The notes beneath the pieces were generated by a model. That model saw only the letters and a list, made by a program, of their open reading frames with translations. It was not told the origin of the DNA and made no database searches. The position numbers were made by a program, and so were the translations under genes. A stretch of DNA of 53,278 nucleotides from Betaproteobacteria bacterium (GTDB lineage: Bacteria > Pseudomonadota > Gammaproteobacteria > Burkholderiales > SG8-41), in contig CANJQI010000009.1 of the NCBI GenBank assembly GCA_947476215.1, forward strand, positions 1 through 53,278, in the 5' to 3' direction. Shown piece after piece: positions 17,472-27,252 of the stretch. Every line of letters starts with the position of its first letter. The stretch's first letter is position 1.

Positions 17472-18299
17472 ATGGAAGCCATACGCCGGGTTGCACTATT
17501 AACAGGTTGCGGAAAACCCACTGGAATCGGCGGCGCAACAGCACGCGCGCTGGCCGCCGCCGGGATTGCTGTCATGGTGGCCGATCTGGAAATGCGCGGC
17601 GTGCCCAACGACGAAGACAGGCCAGCCGACATAGACCCCTCGTGGCGCGGACTTGAGGCGCAAGTGGATGCCATCGTTGCCGCCGGCGGCACGGCATCGT
17701 GGGTCCAGGGAGATGTGACCTCTGAAGTCGATGCGGCGCGCATGGTCGATGAGACCGTCAAGAAATACGGGCGTCTCGACATACTGGTAAATCTCGCTGC
17801 CGCGCCGCACGGCAAGGATCGCGATGAAATCCAGAATGTACCGCTGGATGCGTGGCTCAAAATGATGACGGTCAACGCCACTGGAACATTCCTGATGTGC
17901 CGGGCTGCGGTGCCCGTCATGCGCAAACAGGGCTGGGGGCGCATCATCAACATGTCGTCCGCCAACGCCAAGAATGCCAAGGGACGCAGAACAGCCTACG
18001 CCGCATCCAAAGCAGCCATCGTCGGCTTCACCCATTCATTGGGCATCGAACTGGCGCCGCATGGCATCACCGTCAATGCGCTGTGCCCCGGGCCCATCCA
18101 TACAGCGAGCGACCTTGCGTCGGCCAGACGCGTGGCCGCAGGTGATCTGGTGTCAGGACCCGCAGCAAGGGCGAAACGAATTCCGATCGGACGCGAAGGA
18201 CGTCCCGAAGAAGTTGCCGCGATGATCGTGTTTCTGGCATCGGAAAACGCGTCTTTCATTACGGCGCAGGCGCTTAGCGTGTGCGGCGGCACAACGTAG
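17472..18299 (+). CDS. Short-chain dehydrogenase/reductase with atypical NAG motif
   Basis: 275 residues. TGCGKPTGIG binds the cofactor; the catalytic Ser is in NMSSANAKN and Tyr/Lys in YAASKAA. The usual NNAG is replaced by NLAAAPHG. An insertion follows beta-strand 2 (GVPNDEDRPADIDPSW), so it is a little longer than typical. AGAGGA precedes the ATG. It stands alone ahead of the type C prpD gene on the same strand. Confidence 0.9.
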   Translation: MEAIRRVALLTGCGKPTGIGGATARALAAAGIAVMVADLEMRGVPNDEDRPADIDPSWRGLEAQVDAIVAAGGTASWVQGDVTSEVDAARMVDETVKKYGRLDILVNLAAAPHGKDRDEIQNVPLDAWLKMMTVNATGTFLMCRAAVPVMRKQGWGRIINMSSANAKNAKGRRTAYAASKAAIVGFTHSLGIELAPHGITVNALCPGPIHTASDLASARRVAAGDLVSGPAARAKRIPIGREGRPEEVAAMIVFLASENASFITAQALSVCGGTT

Positions 18300-18416
18300 C
18301 CTGCACTTCGGACAAGACTATCCTCTTACCTGCGCGCCTACTCGCCTCATATACGTTCTTCCTTGATGATCTCGCCCATCCTGAGTTTTTCAGCATAGAA
18401 CAATCAGCGGATAGCA

Positions 18417-19781
18417 ATGGATCGTATTCTGGAATTCCTGAGCGATTACGCGGTTGCGCTTAAGTATCAGGATCTTCCCGCCGGGGTAGTGCATGAGGTC
18501 AAACGCCGTGTTATCGACACCCTGGGTTGCGCCATGGGCGGCTACTCCATGCCCCCCCCGCGGATTGCACGCGCTCACGCGATGGAGGCGAGCTCTACGC
18601 CGGGCTCCACGATACTCGGCACCCGGCACAGAAGCACGCTGGAAGCCGCCTCGTTTGCCAATGGCGTGATGGCACGGTATCTGGACTTTAACGACACCAC
18701 CATCAAGGGGGGGCACCCCAGCGACAATATCATGCCGATACTCGCGGCCGCGGAGTATGCCGCTGCGGACATGCGCACGGCTATCGTGGCTATCGTTATC
18801 GCCTATGAAGTGCAGGATCGATTCGGCGCGGTTTCCAGGGCGATCAGGACCCATGGTTGGGACAACGCAATCTACGTCGGCATAGCCTCCGCGCTCGGCG
18901 CCGCCAAGGTGATGGGACTGGACAAGGAACAAATGGCCTACGCCTTGTCGTTGGCAACGATACCGAACGCAGCCATGAATCAGACGCGCGTAGGCCACCT
19001 CTCGATGTGGAAAGGTTGCAGTGCGCCGAATTCGGCAAAAAACGGTGTATTCGCCGCACTCATGGCACGCCGCGGTATGACTGGCCCGCTGGAGGCCTTT
19101 GAAGGTGCGCGGGGATTCAAAAAACAACTCGGCGCCTCTTTTGAATTACCCGCGTTCGGCGGCGGCGATGAACCCTATGCCATTGCGACCGATAAACTTA
19201 AATGCTTCCCTGCTGACTATGAAGCGCAATGTTCCATTACGCCGGCGCTGGAACTCCATTCGCTGCTCAAAGGTAAACTGCATGAGATAGCCAAGATCGA
19301 AATAGAAACCTACGATAACGCGGTTTATGTGGCCGCGGACACACGCGACAAATGGAGCCCCACCAATCGCGAGACCGCCGACCACAGCATTCCTTATGTT
19401 GTTGCCGTGGCGCTGAGCCAAGGCACATTCTGGCTTGAAGACTTTGAAGAGGAACGTATCAGGGATACCAAGATACACGCACTGATGCAGAAGATCGAAG
19501 TGCGGGCCACCGAGGAATTCAACAAGGCATGGCCGCAAGCCTATCCTTTCCGCATCACGGCGACCACGAATTCAGGAGAGAAGCACATGCGCGAAGTGCG
19601 CTACGCCAAAGGTCATCCGAAGAATCCCATGAGCGATCAGGAGGTCGAGGCAAAGTTTCGACGCCTGTCGGAACCTGTCATGAATACGAAACAGATAGAC
19701 GATGCATTAAACCAGCTCTGGGACATGGAAAGCATGAACAACGCCCACGATATACTGGCGCTTTTTGCGCTGGAAGGTTGA
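18417..19781 (+). CDS. MmgE/PrpD family protein, type C
   Basis: 454 residues. VKRRVIDTLGCAMGGYS, FNDTTIKGGHPSDNIMPIL and NRETADHSIPYVVAVAL mark the MmgE/PrpD family. It is nearer to type B than to type A but clearly separate from both. Followed after 82 bp by a Bug gene on the same strand, so the enzyme plus binding protein pairing is repeated here. Confidence 0.9.
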   Translation: MDRILEFLSDYAVALKYQDLPAGVVHEVKRRVIDTLGCAMGGYSMPPPRIARAHAMEASSTPGSTILGTRHRSTLEAASFANGVMARYLDFNDTTIKGGHPSDNIMPILAAAEYAAADMRTAIVAIVIAYEVQDRFGAVSRAIRTHGWDNAIYVGIASALGAAKVMGLDKEQMAYALSLATIPNAAMNQTRVGHLSMWKGCSAPNSAKNGVFAALMARRGMTGPLEAFEGARGFKKQLGASFELPAFGGGDEPYAIATDKLKCFPADYEAQCSITPALELHSLLKGKLHEIAKIEIETYDNAVYVAADTRDKWSPTNRETADHSIPYVVAVALSQGTFWLEDFEEERIRDTKIHALMQKIEVRATEEFNKAWPQAYPFRITATTNSGEKHMREVRYAKGHPKNPMSDQEVEAKFRRLSEPVMNTKQIDDALNQLWDMESMNNAHDILALFALEG

Positions 19782-19863
19782 TCGCCAGCGTGTTCGTGAG
19801 CGTCAAGTACACAAATTTAGAATTGCCGTTTTTCACACACCCCACTTCTTTCAGAATTTATTT

Positions 19864-20850
19864 ATGCGCGCTATAGGTATCCCTGCATTGATTTTCACCG
19901 CACTGGAAATTGTGCTCCTGGACATGGGGGTAGTCACTGCACAAACCGCAACGACGGGCTCGGGGCAGGCCTATCCGAGTAAGTCCATACGCATCATCAC
20001 GCAGGAAGTCGGGGGCAGCGGGGATTTCATGTCGCGTCAGATCGCGCTCGGACTTACAGGCCCTCTGGGCCAGCCGGTGATCGTCGACAACCGGCCGACG
20101 CGCATCGCCCGCGAAATTGGCGCCAAGGCGGCTGCGGACGGTTATTCCCTTTATCAGGACGGCAGTGCGTTCTGGCTCGCACCATTTCTGGAAAAAATGC
20201 CGTACGACCCGGTGCGCGACTATGCGCCGATTTCATTGCTGACCCAGGCGCCCAATGTCCTCGTGGTACATCCATCCGTCACCGTCAAATCCGTCAGCGA
20301 GCTGATAGCCCTCGCCAAAGCAAAACCCGGCGTGCTCAACTATGCATCCGCGGTCTCCGGTTCCGCTTCCCACCTCTCCGCGGAATTGTTCAAGTCCATG
20401 GGCGGCGTCACTATCGTGCGCGTCCCTTATCAAGGCAATGCGCCGGCCCTGACCGCGCTGATGAGCGGAGAATCGCAGATACTGTTCGCCAGCGCCGGCG
20501 CGGTAACACCTCAGCTCAAATCCGATCGGCTGCGTGCGCTCGCAGTGACGAGTTCACAACCGTCGTCCTTGTTTCCCGGACTGCCGACCATCGCCGGCTC
20601 CGGCCTTCCGGGTTTTGAGTATGTCAGCAGCTTCGGCATATTCGTGCCCGCCAAAACGCCGGCGCCGGTCATCACGCTACTGAACCGCGAGATTGTGCGC
20701 GTCATTACGCGACCGGAAATAAAACAACGATTTTTCGGACAGGGACTGGAGGTAGTCGGCAGCACGCCTGATGAACTCGCGGCCAGGGTCAGGTCGGAAA
20801 TAACCAGTGTAGGCAAGGTGATCAAGGATGCCGGGATCAAGCCGGATTAA
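19864..20850 (+). CDS. Bug/TctC-family periplasmic solute-binding protein (5 of 12)
   Basis: 328 residues from ATG 19864 (MRAIGIPALIF). The 33 upstream in-frame codons overlap prpD and lack signal-peptide character. The signal sequence ends near VTAQT. YPSKSIRIITQEVGGSGDF and GSAFWLAPFL place it in the Trp-motif subgroup. No strong ribosome binding site. The type C prpD gene lies just upstream. Confidence 0.9.
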   Translation: MRAIGIPALIFTALEIVLLDMGVVTAQTATTGSGQAYPSKSIRIITQEVGGSGDFMSRQIALGLTGPLGQPVIVDNRPTRIAREIGAKAAADGYSLYQDGSAFWLAPFLEKMPYDPVRDYAPISLLTQAPNVLVVHPSVTVKSVSELIALAKAKPGVLNYASAVSGSASHLSAELFKSMGGVTIVRVPYQGNAPALTALMSGESQILFASAGAVTPQLKSDRLRALAVTSSQPSSLFPGLPTIAGSGLPGFEYVSSFGIFVPAKTPAPVITLLNREIVRVITRPEIKQRFFGQGLEVVGSTPDELAARVRSEITSVGKVIKDAGIKPD

Positions 20851-20855
20851 CAGTC

Positions 20856-20982
20856 TGTTGAAATTCGATTCGTCACACTGGCGGAGGCGGGTGTCCAGAG
20901 ACACGCGAGGCTATCGAATCAACACCTTCCTGGATGCCGGTTTTCACCGGCATGACGAAATGATAAACACCATGACAATTTT
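20856..20982. repeat. Dispersed hairpin repeat, copy 2
   Basis: Nearly identical to 1361-1490, beginning six bases after a Bug gene stop. The first hairpin has mismatches (CACTGGC/GGCGGGTG), while the second (ATGCCGG/CCGGCAT) is intact. Same orientation as copy 1. Its position directly after a stop fits a transcript 3' end role. Confidence 0.8.
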
Positions 20983-21026
20983 CGCGCAAAGCCCGTCATA
21001 AAGCAGACTTCATAAGAACTCCAAAC

Positions 21027-21989
21027 ATGCGTAATGCAATAGTGATAGCGTTGATGTTATGTGTTCCCGTGTTCAGTCACGGCGCGGAGACCTATCCCTC
21101 CAAATCGGTGCGTGTCGTCGTGCCGTTTGCGCCAGGTGGCAGCGTCGATACCACCGCGCGCGTGATTTCACAGCAACTCACGGAACAGCTGGGCAGGCAA
21201 TTCATTGTCGACAACCGCACCGGCGCAAGCGGCACCATCGCGAACGCGATCGTTGCAAAATCGGCGCCGGATGGTTACACGCTGATGATGGCCGACACCA
21301 GCACCGCCATTGCCGGCAGCTTGTTCAAATCACTGCCATTTGATGTCGCACGCGACTTTGCGCCGATAACCGAGATCATGCGTGCGCCGCAGGTGATGGT
21401 GGTCAATGCATCGCTCAATGTCAGCACGCTGAAAGACTTTCTTGCGCTCGCGCAGGCCAATCCGGGCAAGTTCAACTACGGTTCAGCCGGTTCCGGTGGC
21501 GCGCTGCACCTTACCGCCGAGCTGTTCAAGATGGCGGCCAAGGTCAATCTTACCCACGTGCCGTACAAAGGCGGTGGAGAAGCCATTGCCGCGCTGATGG
21601 GTGGGCAAACCCATGTTCAGATTTCAACCCTGCCGACCGTACTTGCCGCCATCAAGAGTGAAAAAGTACGTGCGCTGGCGGTCGCCAGTGACGGCAAGCG
21701 ACTGCCTGCCCTGCCCAATGTACCGTCGATGAGCGAAGCCGGTGTTCCCGGCATGACGGCCTATGTCTGGTACGGGCTGGTCGGCCCTGCCGGCATGCCG
21801 AAAAGAGTGGTCAGCCTGCTCAATGCAGAGGCCATCAAGGCGATCACGGTTCCGGTGGTCAGGGATCGTTTTGCAGCACAGGGCGCTGAAATCGTCGGCA
21901 GCACGCCGGAAGAATTTGGGAAATACCTACGCCAGGAACTTCAGCGCTGGAGCGCCGTGATCAAGACAGCGGGAATTACCCCAGAGTAG
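21027..21989 (+). CDS. Bug/TctC-family periplasmic solute-binding protein (6 of 12), classical type
   Basis: 320 residues, signal peptide ending near SHGAE. It carries the classical YPSKSVRVVVPFAPGGSVD start, the long loop NRTGASGTIAN, and no Trp motif (DTSTAIAGSLF). It is thus unlike most Bug proteins in this window and like the well-studied BugD/BugE kind that bind carboxylates. Convergent with the type A prpD gene at 22056. Confidence 0.92.
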   Translation: MRNAIVIALMLCVPVFSHGAETYPSKSVRVVVPFAPGGSVDTTARVISQQLTEQLGRQFIVDNRTGASGTIANAIVAKSAPDGYTLMMADTSTAIAGSLFKSLPFDVARDFAPITEIMRAPQVMVVNASLNVSTLKDFLALAQANPGKFNYGSAGSGGALHLTAELFKMAAKVNLTHVPYKGGGEAIAALMGGQTHVQISTLPTVLAAIKSEKVRALAVASDGKRLPALPNVPSMSEAGVPGMTAYVWYGLVGPAGMPKRVVSLLNAEAIKAITVPVVRDRFAAQGAEIVGSTPEEFGKYLRQELQRWSAVIKTAGITPE

Positions 21990-22055
21990 AACAACAATAT
22001 AACACTTTGTTTTATCAGTTTTTATTGTCGCCTATCGGCGGTAAACATCGGTGCT

Positions 22056-23405
22056 CTACGCCAGGAAGAACCGTGGCTGCGTTTCAATCGTATCCAGCAT
22101 GGCAAAGTGTTTTACGGCAATTGCCTCACCCCTATGCGCTGTCAACAGCATGAATTTGCGTTGCAGGTCGGCGCGTGTGAGCGGATCGATCAGCATGCCT
22201 TTGAATGAATCTCCGTGCCGCGAAAATTCGCGGCCGTCCTTCAATCGTACCGTGACATCGGTCGCCTTTTCCGAGCGCTTGTCGCCTTTGGGACGCGCGC
22301 GCAGATCGACGTTGCGGCACACAGCACGAATTGCCGGATCGTTGAGCGCGCTTTCGTCGAACGAGCGCGGATCATCGGGATCGCGGAACAATGCCAGCGC
22401 CACGCAAAACGGCACGCTGTACTGCCCTTGCGCGACATCACCGGGCTCCTTGCTGCCGTTGTGGGTAACGATTTTTTCAACGCCCTCGACCGAGATGCTC
22501 GCGACGTCCGACCCCTGAAACTTGTGTTCGGCCATCAGGTCGCGTATGGACTGCACTGGCGTCTGCGCCGTCATATGACAGGCATAGCGCTTCATGCAGA
22601 TACGCAGCGTTTCCCAATCCTCGCGCAGCCCCTCGGTCAGTTGCGCGGTGTCGCTGCCCTTGCAATACGCTTCCAGGAAACCGAATTTGCCTTCGAGCAC
22701 TGTTTCCGGCCCCGTATAGCCTTCACTGGCGAGACGCGCGGCGAGTATTCCGGATTCCGCCGCGCGGCCCAGATGGAGGCGCTTGACCATGCCACCCTGC
22801 TTGGCCTTGGTGAACGCCAGTATGCCCGACGACAACGAGCCGGCGATGCCGAGTGCATGCGTGATCTGTTCCGCATTCAGACCCAGCACGCGTGCCCCGG
22901 CGGCCGCCACGCCGTAAGGACCGGTCAACCCAAGTGCGTGAAACCCCATAACCTCGGGCGGCGTCTGGCTGCGATGCGAGGTCCGGGCAATGCGGAACAG
23001 CACCTCACATCCCGCCACGAATGCGGCAAGCGCGGTTTCGCCACTCGCTCCCGTTTCTTCACACAAAGCTAAAACCGCCGGCAGTATGGTCGTTCCGGGA
23101 TGCGCGCCGACGTTGGGTTCGTGCGTGCTGTCCTGTTCGAACGCGTGCGCGAACGACGCATTGGCCAACGCCGCATAGGGCGCATGCACGCGGTCGACCG
23201 AGCCCATGACAGTGCAAGCTCCACCGCTGCCGTAACGGCGTGCATAATCGGCAACGATGCCGCTCCACGGAAATTGCGAACCGAACGTGGCGACTGCCAC
23301 CGTGTCTATGATGCAAGCCTTGGCACGATCCAGGACCGCCAGAGGAATATCGGAGAGCTTGAGTTCCGCCGCGAATTTCGCCAGCACTTGTGAAGATGTG
23401 GGCAT
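22056..23405 (-). CDS. MmgE/PrpD family protein, type A (second copy)
   Basis: 449 residues, closely similar along its length to the gene at 8672-10012 (FPWSGIVADYARRYGSGGAC against FPWSRTAADYARRYGSGGPC). It starts only 4 bp after the flavoprotein stop, so it is co-transcribed and probably coupled. It ends the operon Bug - capA - flavoprotein - prpD (27103 to 22056). The combination suggests dehydration and dehydrogenation of the same polycarboxylate (inference). Confidence 0.9.
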   Translation of the reverse strand: MPTSSQVLAKFAAELKLSDIPLAVLDRAKACIIDTVAVATFGSQFPWSGIVADYARRYGSGGACTVMGSVDRVHAPYAALANASFAHAFEQDSTHEPNVGAHPGTTILPAVLALCEETGASGETALAAFVAGCEVLFRIARTSHRSQTPPEVMGFHALGLTGPYGVAAAGARVLGLNAEQITHALGIAGSLSSGILAFTKAKQGGMVKRLHLGRAAESGILAARLASEGYTGPETVLEGKFGFLEAYCKGSDTAQLTEGLREDWETLRICMKRYACHMTAQTPVQSIRDLMAEHKFQGSDVASISVEGVEKIVTHNGSKEPGDVAQGQYSVPFCVALALFRDPDDPRSFDESALNDPAIRAVCRNVDLRARPKGDKRSEKATDVTVRLKDGREFSRHGDSFKGMLIDPLTRADLQRKFMLLTAHRGEAIAVKHFAMLDTIETQPRFFLA

Positions 23406-23409
23406 TGCG

Positions 23410-24894
23410 TTACTTCCCCGTCACGTAATCCCCGGCGCTTTCACCCGCCGTACGCCCGAACACCGCACCGTTGGTCAGACCGGAGCCGCCCGGATAATTG
23501 TTGTAGAAAATGCCGCCAACCAGTTCGCCAGCGGCGAACAGACCCGGTATCGGTTTCTCGCGAACGTCGACCACCTGCCCCCTGGTCGTAATCTTCAGGC
23601 CGCCGAATGTAAACGTGATGCCGCAGGTCACGCCATAAGCTTCGTACGGCGGTGTGTCTATGGTCAGCGCCCAGTTCGACTTGGGAACAGCCAGTCCCGT
23701 TGTGCCACGCCCGTCCTTGACGTTCGGATTGAACGGCACATCCTGCCTGACCGCTGCGTTGTATTCTTTGATGGTCTTGAGCGCCTGTTCTTGGTTCACG
23801 CCTTCGAGTTTCGCGATCAGCCCTTCCAGGGTATCCGAGCTGACCTTGGTCGCCTGCTTGATGCGATAGGAATTGCGCAGCATGTGCAATACTTTCGAAT
23901 CAAAGATCTGCCACGCGAACTGCCCGGGTTGCTCCATGATGACGCGGCCATACTTGGCATACGTGTAGTTACGGATGTCGGCGCCTTCGTCGACAAAGCG
24001 CAGGCCCTTCGCATTGAGCATGATGCTCGACGGATAGCTGTGCTTGCTGTAGCCCTCACCGACCTCCAGGTTGCCGTAATCCGGCGCATTCAGATCCCAC
24101 TCGCAGGCGTGTGCGCTGGACCAGTGGCCATAGGGCTGCGCGCCGATATCCAGTGCCATTCTGATGCCATCGCCGGTGTTGTAACGGGTACCGCGCACCT
24201 TGGCCAGGTCCCAGCCCGGACCCAGATAGCGCGCACGCCATTCACGGTTGGCCTCAAAGCCTCCGCATGCCAGCACCACGGCACGCGTATGAATCTCCTC
24301 CTCGACGCGGTCCTCGACTACGCGTATGCCCTCGATACCGTCGCGGCCGCAGACCAGCGATTTGGCTTGCGCGTTGTAGCGTATCGTCACGCCCAGTTCT
24401 TCCGCGGCTTTGATTTCAGCGTCGACCAGCGACACGCCGCCATTGGTCCCGACCACGATGCCGCCGAAGAACTTGAACCTTCCGCCGTGCTTGAATGCCT
24501 GATTACCGTAACGCGGCACAAAACGCACGCCCTTGTTGCGCAGCCATAACACGGTATCAAAGCTGCGATCTACCAGGACTTCGGCCAGATCGGGATCGGT
24601 CCGGTACTCGGTGATGCGTCCCAGATCGTCAAGAAACTTCTCTTTGGTGTAGTCCTCGAAATCGGTGGTCGCGATTTCTTCGGCGGACAAATCGACGAAT
24701 TTCCTGACGTCTTCGGTGCCGTGACACACCATGCGAAAGCCACCGGCGGTAAACGCGCTGTTGCCGCCGCGTTCCTCCTTCGGCGCACGTTCAAGCACCA
24801 GCACCTTAGCGCCGCGCTCGCGCGCCGCCAGTGCAGCGCACAACGCAGCGTTTCCGGCGCCGACGACCACAACATCATAAGTTCCACTGCTCAT
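23410..24894 (-). CDS. FAD-dependent tricarballylate/fumarate reductase-type flavoprotein
   Basis: 494 residues. DVVVVGAGNAALCAALAARE (about 6-25) is the FAD-binding Rossmann motif, and RGGNSAFTAGG is the second FAD contact. The substrate region includes PYEAYGVTCGITFTFGG, and IPGLFAAGELVGGIFYNN plus TNGAVFGRTAGESA form the C-terminal FAD motif. It resembles tricarballylate dehydrogenase TcuA, which oxidises tricarballylate to cis-aconitate; other members reduce fumarate or act on steroids. The cytosolic form lacks a signal peptide. Paralogue at 34223-35716. Confidence 0.9.
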   Translation of the reverse strand: MSSGTYDVVVVGAGNAALCAALAARERGAKVLVLERAPKEERGGNSAFTAGGFRMVCHGTEDVRKFVDLSAEEIATTDFEDYTKEKFLDDLGRITEYRTDPDLAEVLVDRSFDTVLWLRNKGVRFVPRYGNQAFKHGGRFKFFGGIVVGTNGGVSLVDAEIKAAEELGVTIRYNAQAKSLVCGRDGIEGIRVVEDRVEEEIHTRAVVLACGGFEANREWRARYLGPGWDLAKVRGTRYNTGDGIRMALDIGAQPYGHWSSAHACEWDLNAPDYGNLEVGEGYSKHSYPSSIMLNAKGLRFVDEGADIRNYTYAKYGRVIMEQPGQFAWQIFDSKVLHMLRNSYRIKQATKVSSDTLEGLIAKLEGVNQEQALKTIKEYNAAVRQDVPFNPNVKDGRGTTGLAVPKSNWALTIDTPPYEAYGVTCGITFTFGGLKITTRGQVVDVREKPIPGLFAAGELVGGIFYNNYPGGSGLTNGAVFGRTAGESAGDYVTGK

Positions 24895-24930
24895 GACACG
24901 CTCCTCATTTGGGTAGCAAATTTGCGGGAT

Positions 24931-26115
24931 TCATGAGTTTTTGAAAAAACCCGCCTTCACTTTCTTCATGATGTAGGGTAACGGCAGCATTGCGTCCACC
25001 AGCACGGGCAGCCCGCGATGCGGCTCTATGCTGAAGCCGCGCCGCGCTTCGGGCGTTCCCGGTTTGGGACCACCGACCACGACTTCTCCATTCTCCATGG
25101 CGTAGGTGGTGCCGAAATCCGTTGAGATAGACTCCATCTTTTTCATGACCTCGAGCCCAATCTCGCGATCTACGATATACGGCTGCCACTGCTCGGAAAT
25201 ACGCACTGGAATGAAACTACATTTTGTTATTTTCTTGTTTTTAATCATACACTTGAGTATTATCGTGTCGGCGCCGAAGTGATCGTTCATCATTCCGTCC
25301 ATCACAAAATTGCCCATGCAGTAGCAAATCAGCTTGCCCTTATAAACCTCCATGGCCTGCAGCGAATGCGGATGGCAGCCCAGGATGAGGTCCGCGCCCG
25401 CGTCTATGGCCGCTCGCCCCAATTCTTTCTGGTAACCGCAAACCTTGCCGTAACCCCACGACACGCCCCAATGAAAACCCGCAACCACGATGTCGGCGAG
25501 CTTCCTGGCTTCGCGCACGTCGTTCATCATGCGCTCCAGATCCATCGCATCCGGGACGGTCGACACCAGCGGCGGGTAACCCGGCTGATAGTAAGCATTA
25601 TCCGGCGCCTGATAACTGGTGTTTACGCGCAGCGTCGACAACCCGGGCCGGCTGTCATCCGCCGTGTAGCCGGGGATGAATACGGACGTGTACGCGAGTA
25701 GAGCCACTTTGGTACCGTTGCGTTCGATAATGGCCGGCTTATGCGCTTCGATCAGGTTGCGTCCGCCACCGGTGTGCGCGATATTCGCCTTGTCCAGCAA
25801 GCCTACGCACTGCATCAAACCGTCGGGGCCAAAGTCCATGTTATGGTTGTTGGCCATGCCCACGGCGTTAAATCCGGCGCTGGTCAACGCGCGCATATTA
25901 TCGGGCGTCGATCTCAAGTGCCGGCTGCCAACCTCGATCTTGCCGTCGATCGGCGTGCCCGTATCGCAATTCAGTCCTTCAAGGTTGCACATGACAAAGT
26001 CGCCTTGCCGCAGCACGGACTCAACCTTGGCAAAAACAGAGGGAGGATCCGCACGATTTACGAATACATCACCCACCGCCATCAAAACCATTTCGTCTTT
26101 TGCGTTCGATGCCAT
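24931..26115 (-). CDS. CapA-family protein (intact paralogue)
   Basis: 394 residues with AVGDVFVNRADPP, CNLEG, ANNHNMDFGP, FHWGVSWGYG and AAIDAGADLILGCHPH, then YCMGNF: the ordered motifs of the CapA/PgsA metallophosphatase-like fold. No signal peptide is seen, unlike capsule-type CapA, so a cytoplasmic enzymatic role in this catabolic operon is more likely than capsule synthesis. It lies between the Bug and flavoprotein genes with gaps of 22 and 36 bp. Confidence 0.88.
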   Translation of the reverse strand: MASNAKDEMVLMAVGDVFVNRADPPSVFAKVESVLRQGDFVMCNLEGLNCDTGTPIDGKIEVGSRHLRSTPDNMRALTSAGFNAVGMANNHNMDFGPDGLMQCVGLLDKANIAHTGGGRNLIEAHKPAIIERNGTKVALLAYTSVFIPGYTADDSRPGLSTLRVNTSYQAPDNAYYQPGYPPLVSTVPDAMDLERMMNDVREARKLADIVVAGFHWGVSWGYGKVCGYQKELGRAAIDAGADLILGCHPHSLQAMEVYKGKLICYCMGNFVMDGMMNDHFGADTIILKCMIKNKKITKCSFIPVRISEQWQPYIVDREIGLEVMKKMESISTDFGTTYAMENGEVVVGGPKPGTPEARRGFSIEPHRGLPVLVDAMLPLPYIMKKVKAGFFKNS

Positions 26116-26137
26116 TTTCTCTCTCCCTGTTGATGAA

Positions 26138-27103
26138 CTATTTTCCGCGTAGCGCCGTTTCCCGGATGATCTTGCCCATGCGCGTCACTTCGGATTTCAC
26201 CGTCGCCGCAAGCTGCTCCGGTGAACTGGCGACGACACTGATCCCCATCCTGGTAAATTTCTCTTCCACATCTGACTGGCCCAGCACACGCACGATTTCC
26301 TGCTGCAGCCGGCTGACGATGTTCGCAGGCGTTTTGGCCGGCACATATATCGCCATGATGGACACCGCCTCATAACCGGGCAATGATGCTGCCACGGTCG
26401 GCAATCCCGGAAACAACGGAGACGGCTCGATACTGGTGACCGCCAAGCCATTAAGTTTACTCGATTTCATGTGCGGGACCGCCGCGCCCGCGGTGGGGAA
26501 TGAGACATGAACGTCACCAGCGATCAGGCTGGCGATCGCCAGCGTGGTGCTGCTGTAGCTGACATTCACGATATTGACGCCTGCCATGGACTTGAACAAT
26601 TCCGCGGCAAGATAGTTCGACGCGCCGCGTTGCGCCGAGGCAAAGTTAAGCACCCCGGGTTTCGCCCTGGCGATAGCAATCAGGTCCTTCACGAATCGCA
26701 CCGGCATCGAGGGATGAACGACCATGATGCCGGGCTGCCAAGCGGCGAGCGTAACAGGCGCAAAATCTCTCACCACATCATAGGCATACGTCGCGGCATC
26801 CTGCAGCAACGGCTCTATCCAGGTATTGGTGCCCGTGACCAGCAGCGTATAGCCATCCGGCGCGGCCTTGGCAACGGTTTCAGCCGGCAGGTTGCCGGCG
26901 CGATTTTCCACAACGACCTGCTGCCCCAGCGAGCCCGTGAGCCCTTGCGCGATCAAACGTGCGCCCAGATCGACGCCGCTGCCGGCCGACGAGGTCAGTA
27001 TACGCAGAGGCTTAACCGGATAATTTTCCGCGTGCAGCCCGTCGCTGCTCAGCGCCGTAGCAAACAACCATGGAACTGCAACCAGAAACCGCTTCGGCAA
27101 CAT
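26138..27103 (-). CDS. Bug/TctC-family periplasmic solute-binding protein (7 of 12)
   Basis: 321 residues, signal peptide ending near GLHAEN. The first ligand loop is TSSAGSGVDL, and GTNTWIEPLLQ carries the Trp motif. First gene of the capA - flavoprotein - prpD operon. The same Bug plus capA combination appears at 6543-8641. Confidence 0.92.
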   Translation of the reverse strand: MLPKRFLVAVPWLFATALSSDGLHAENYPVKPLRILTSSAGSGVDLGARLIAQGLTGSLGQQVVVENRAGNLPAETVAKAAPDGYTLLVTGTNTWIEPLLQDAATYAYDVVRDFAPVTLAAWQPGIMVVHPSMPVRFVKDLIAIARAKPGVLNFASAQRGASNYLAAELFKSMAGVNIVNVSYSSTTLAIASLIAGDVHVSFPTAGAAVPHMKSSKLNGLAVTSIEPSPLFPGLPTVAASLPGYEAVSIMAIYVPAKTPANIVSRLQQEIVRVLGQSDVEEKFTRMGISVVASSPEQLAATVKSEVTRMGKIIRETALRGK

Positions 27104-27150
27104 ATATCCTCCGATATCTGAACATCACCTTGGTGCACGTCAAATAGCCG

Positions 27151-27230
27151 TTGGTCCCCCCGGCGCACGCCGGGGCCCATAGTCATCAATCGGCAAGTGT
27201 ATGGATGCCGGTTTTCACCGGCATGACGGC
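27151..27230. repeat. Dispersed hairpin repeat, partial copy 3
   Basis: Two hairpins lie between same-strand genes. The first is an 8-bp stem CCCCGGCG/CGCCGGGG (27158-27175). The second, TGGATGCCGGTTTTCACCGG (from 27202), is identical to the second hairpin of the copies at 1361 and 20856. The outer arms of the repeat are missing. Confidence 0.7.
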
Positions 27231-27252
27231 GCATTCGTCATGCCTGGTTTCG

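Noticed and set aside
23257-24549. Plus-strand 430-codon frame opposite the flavoprotein
   Set aside because: Antisense shadow of a gene with clear FAD motifs; no recognisable domain.
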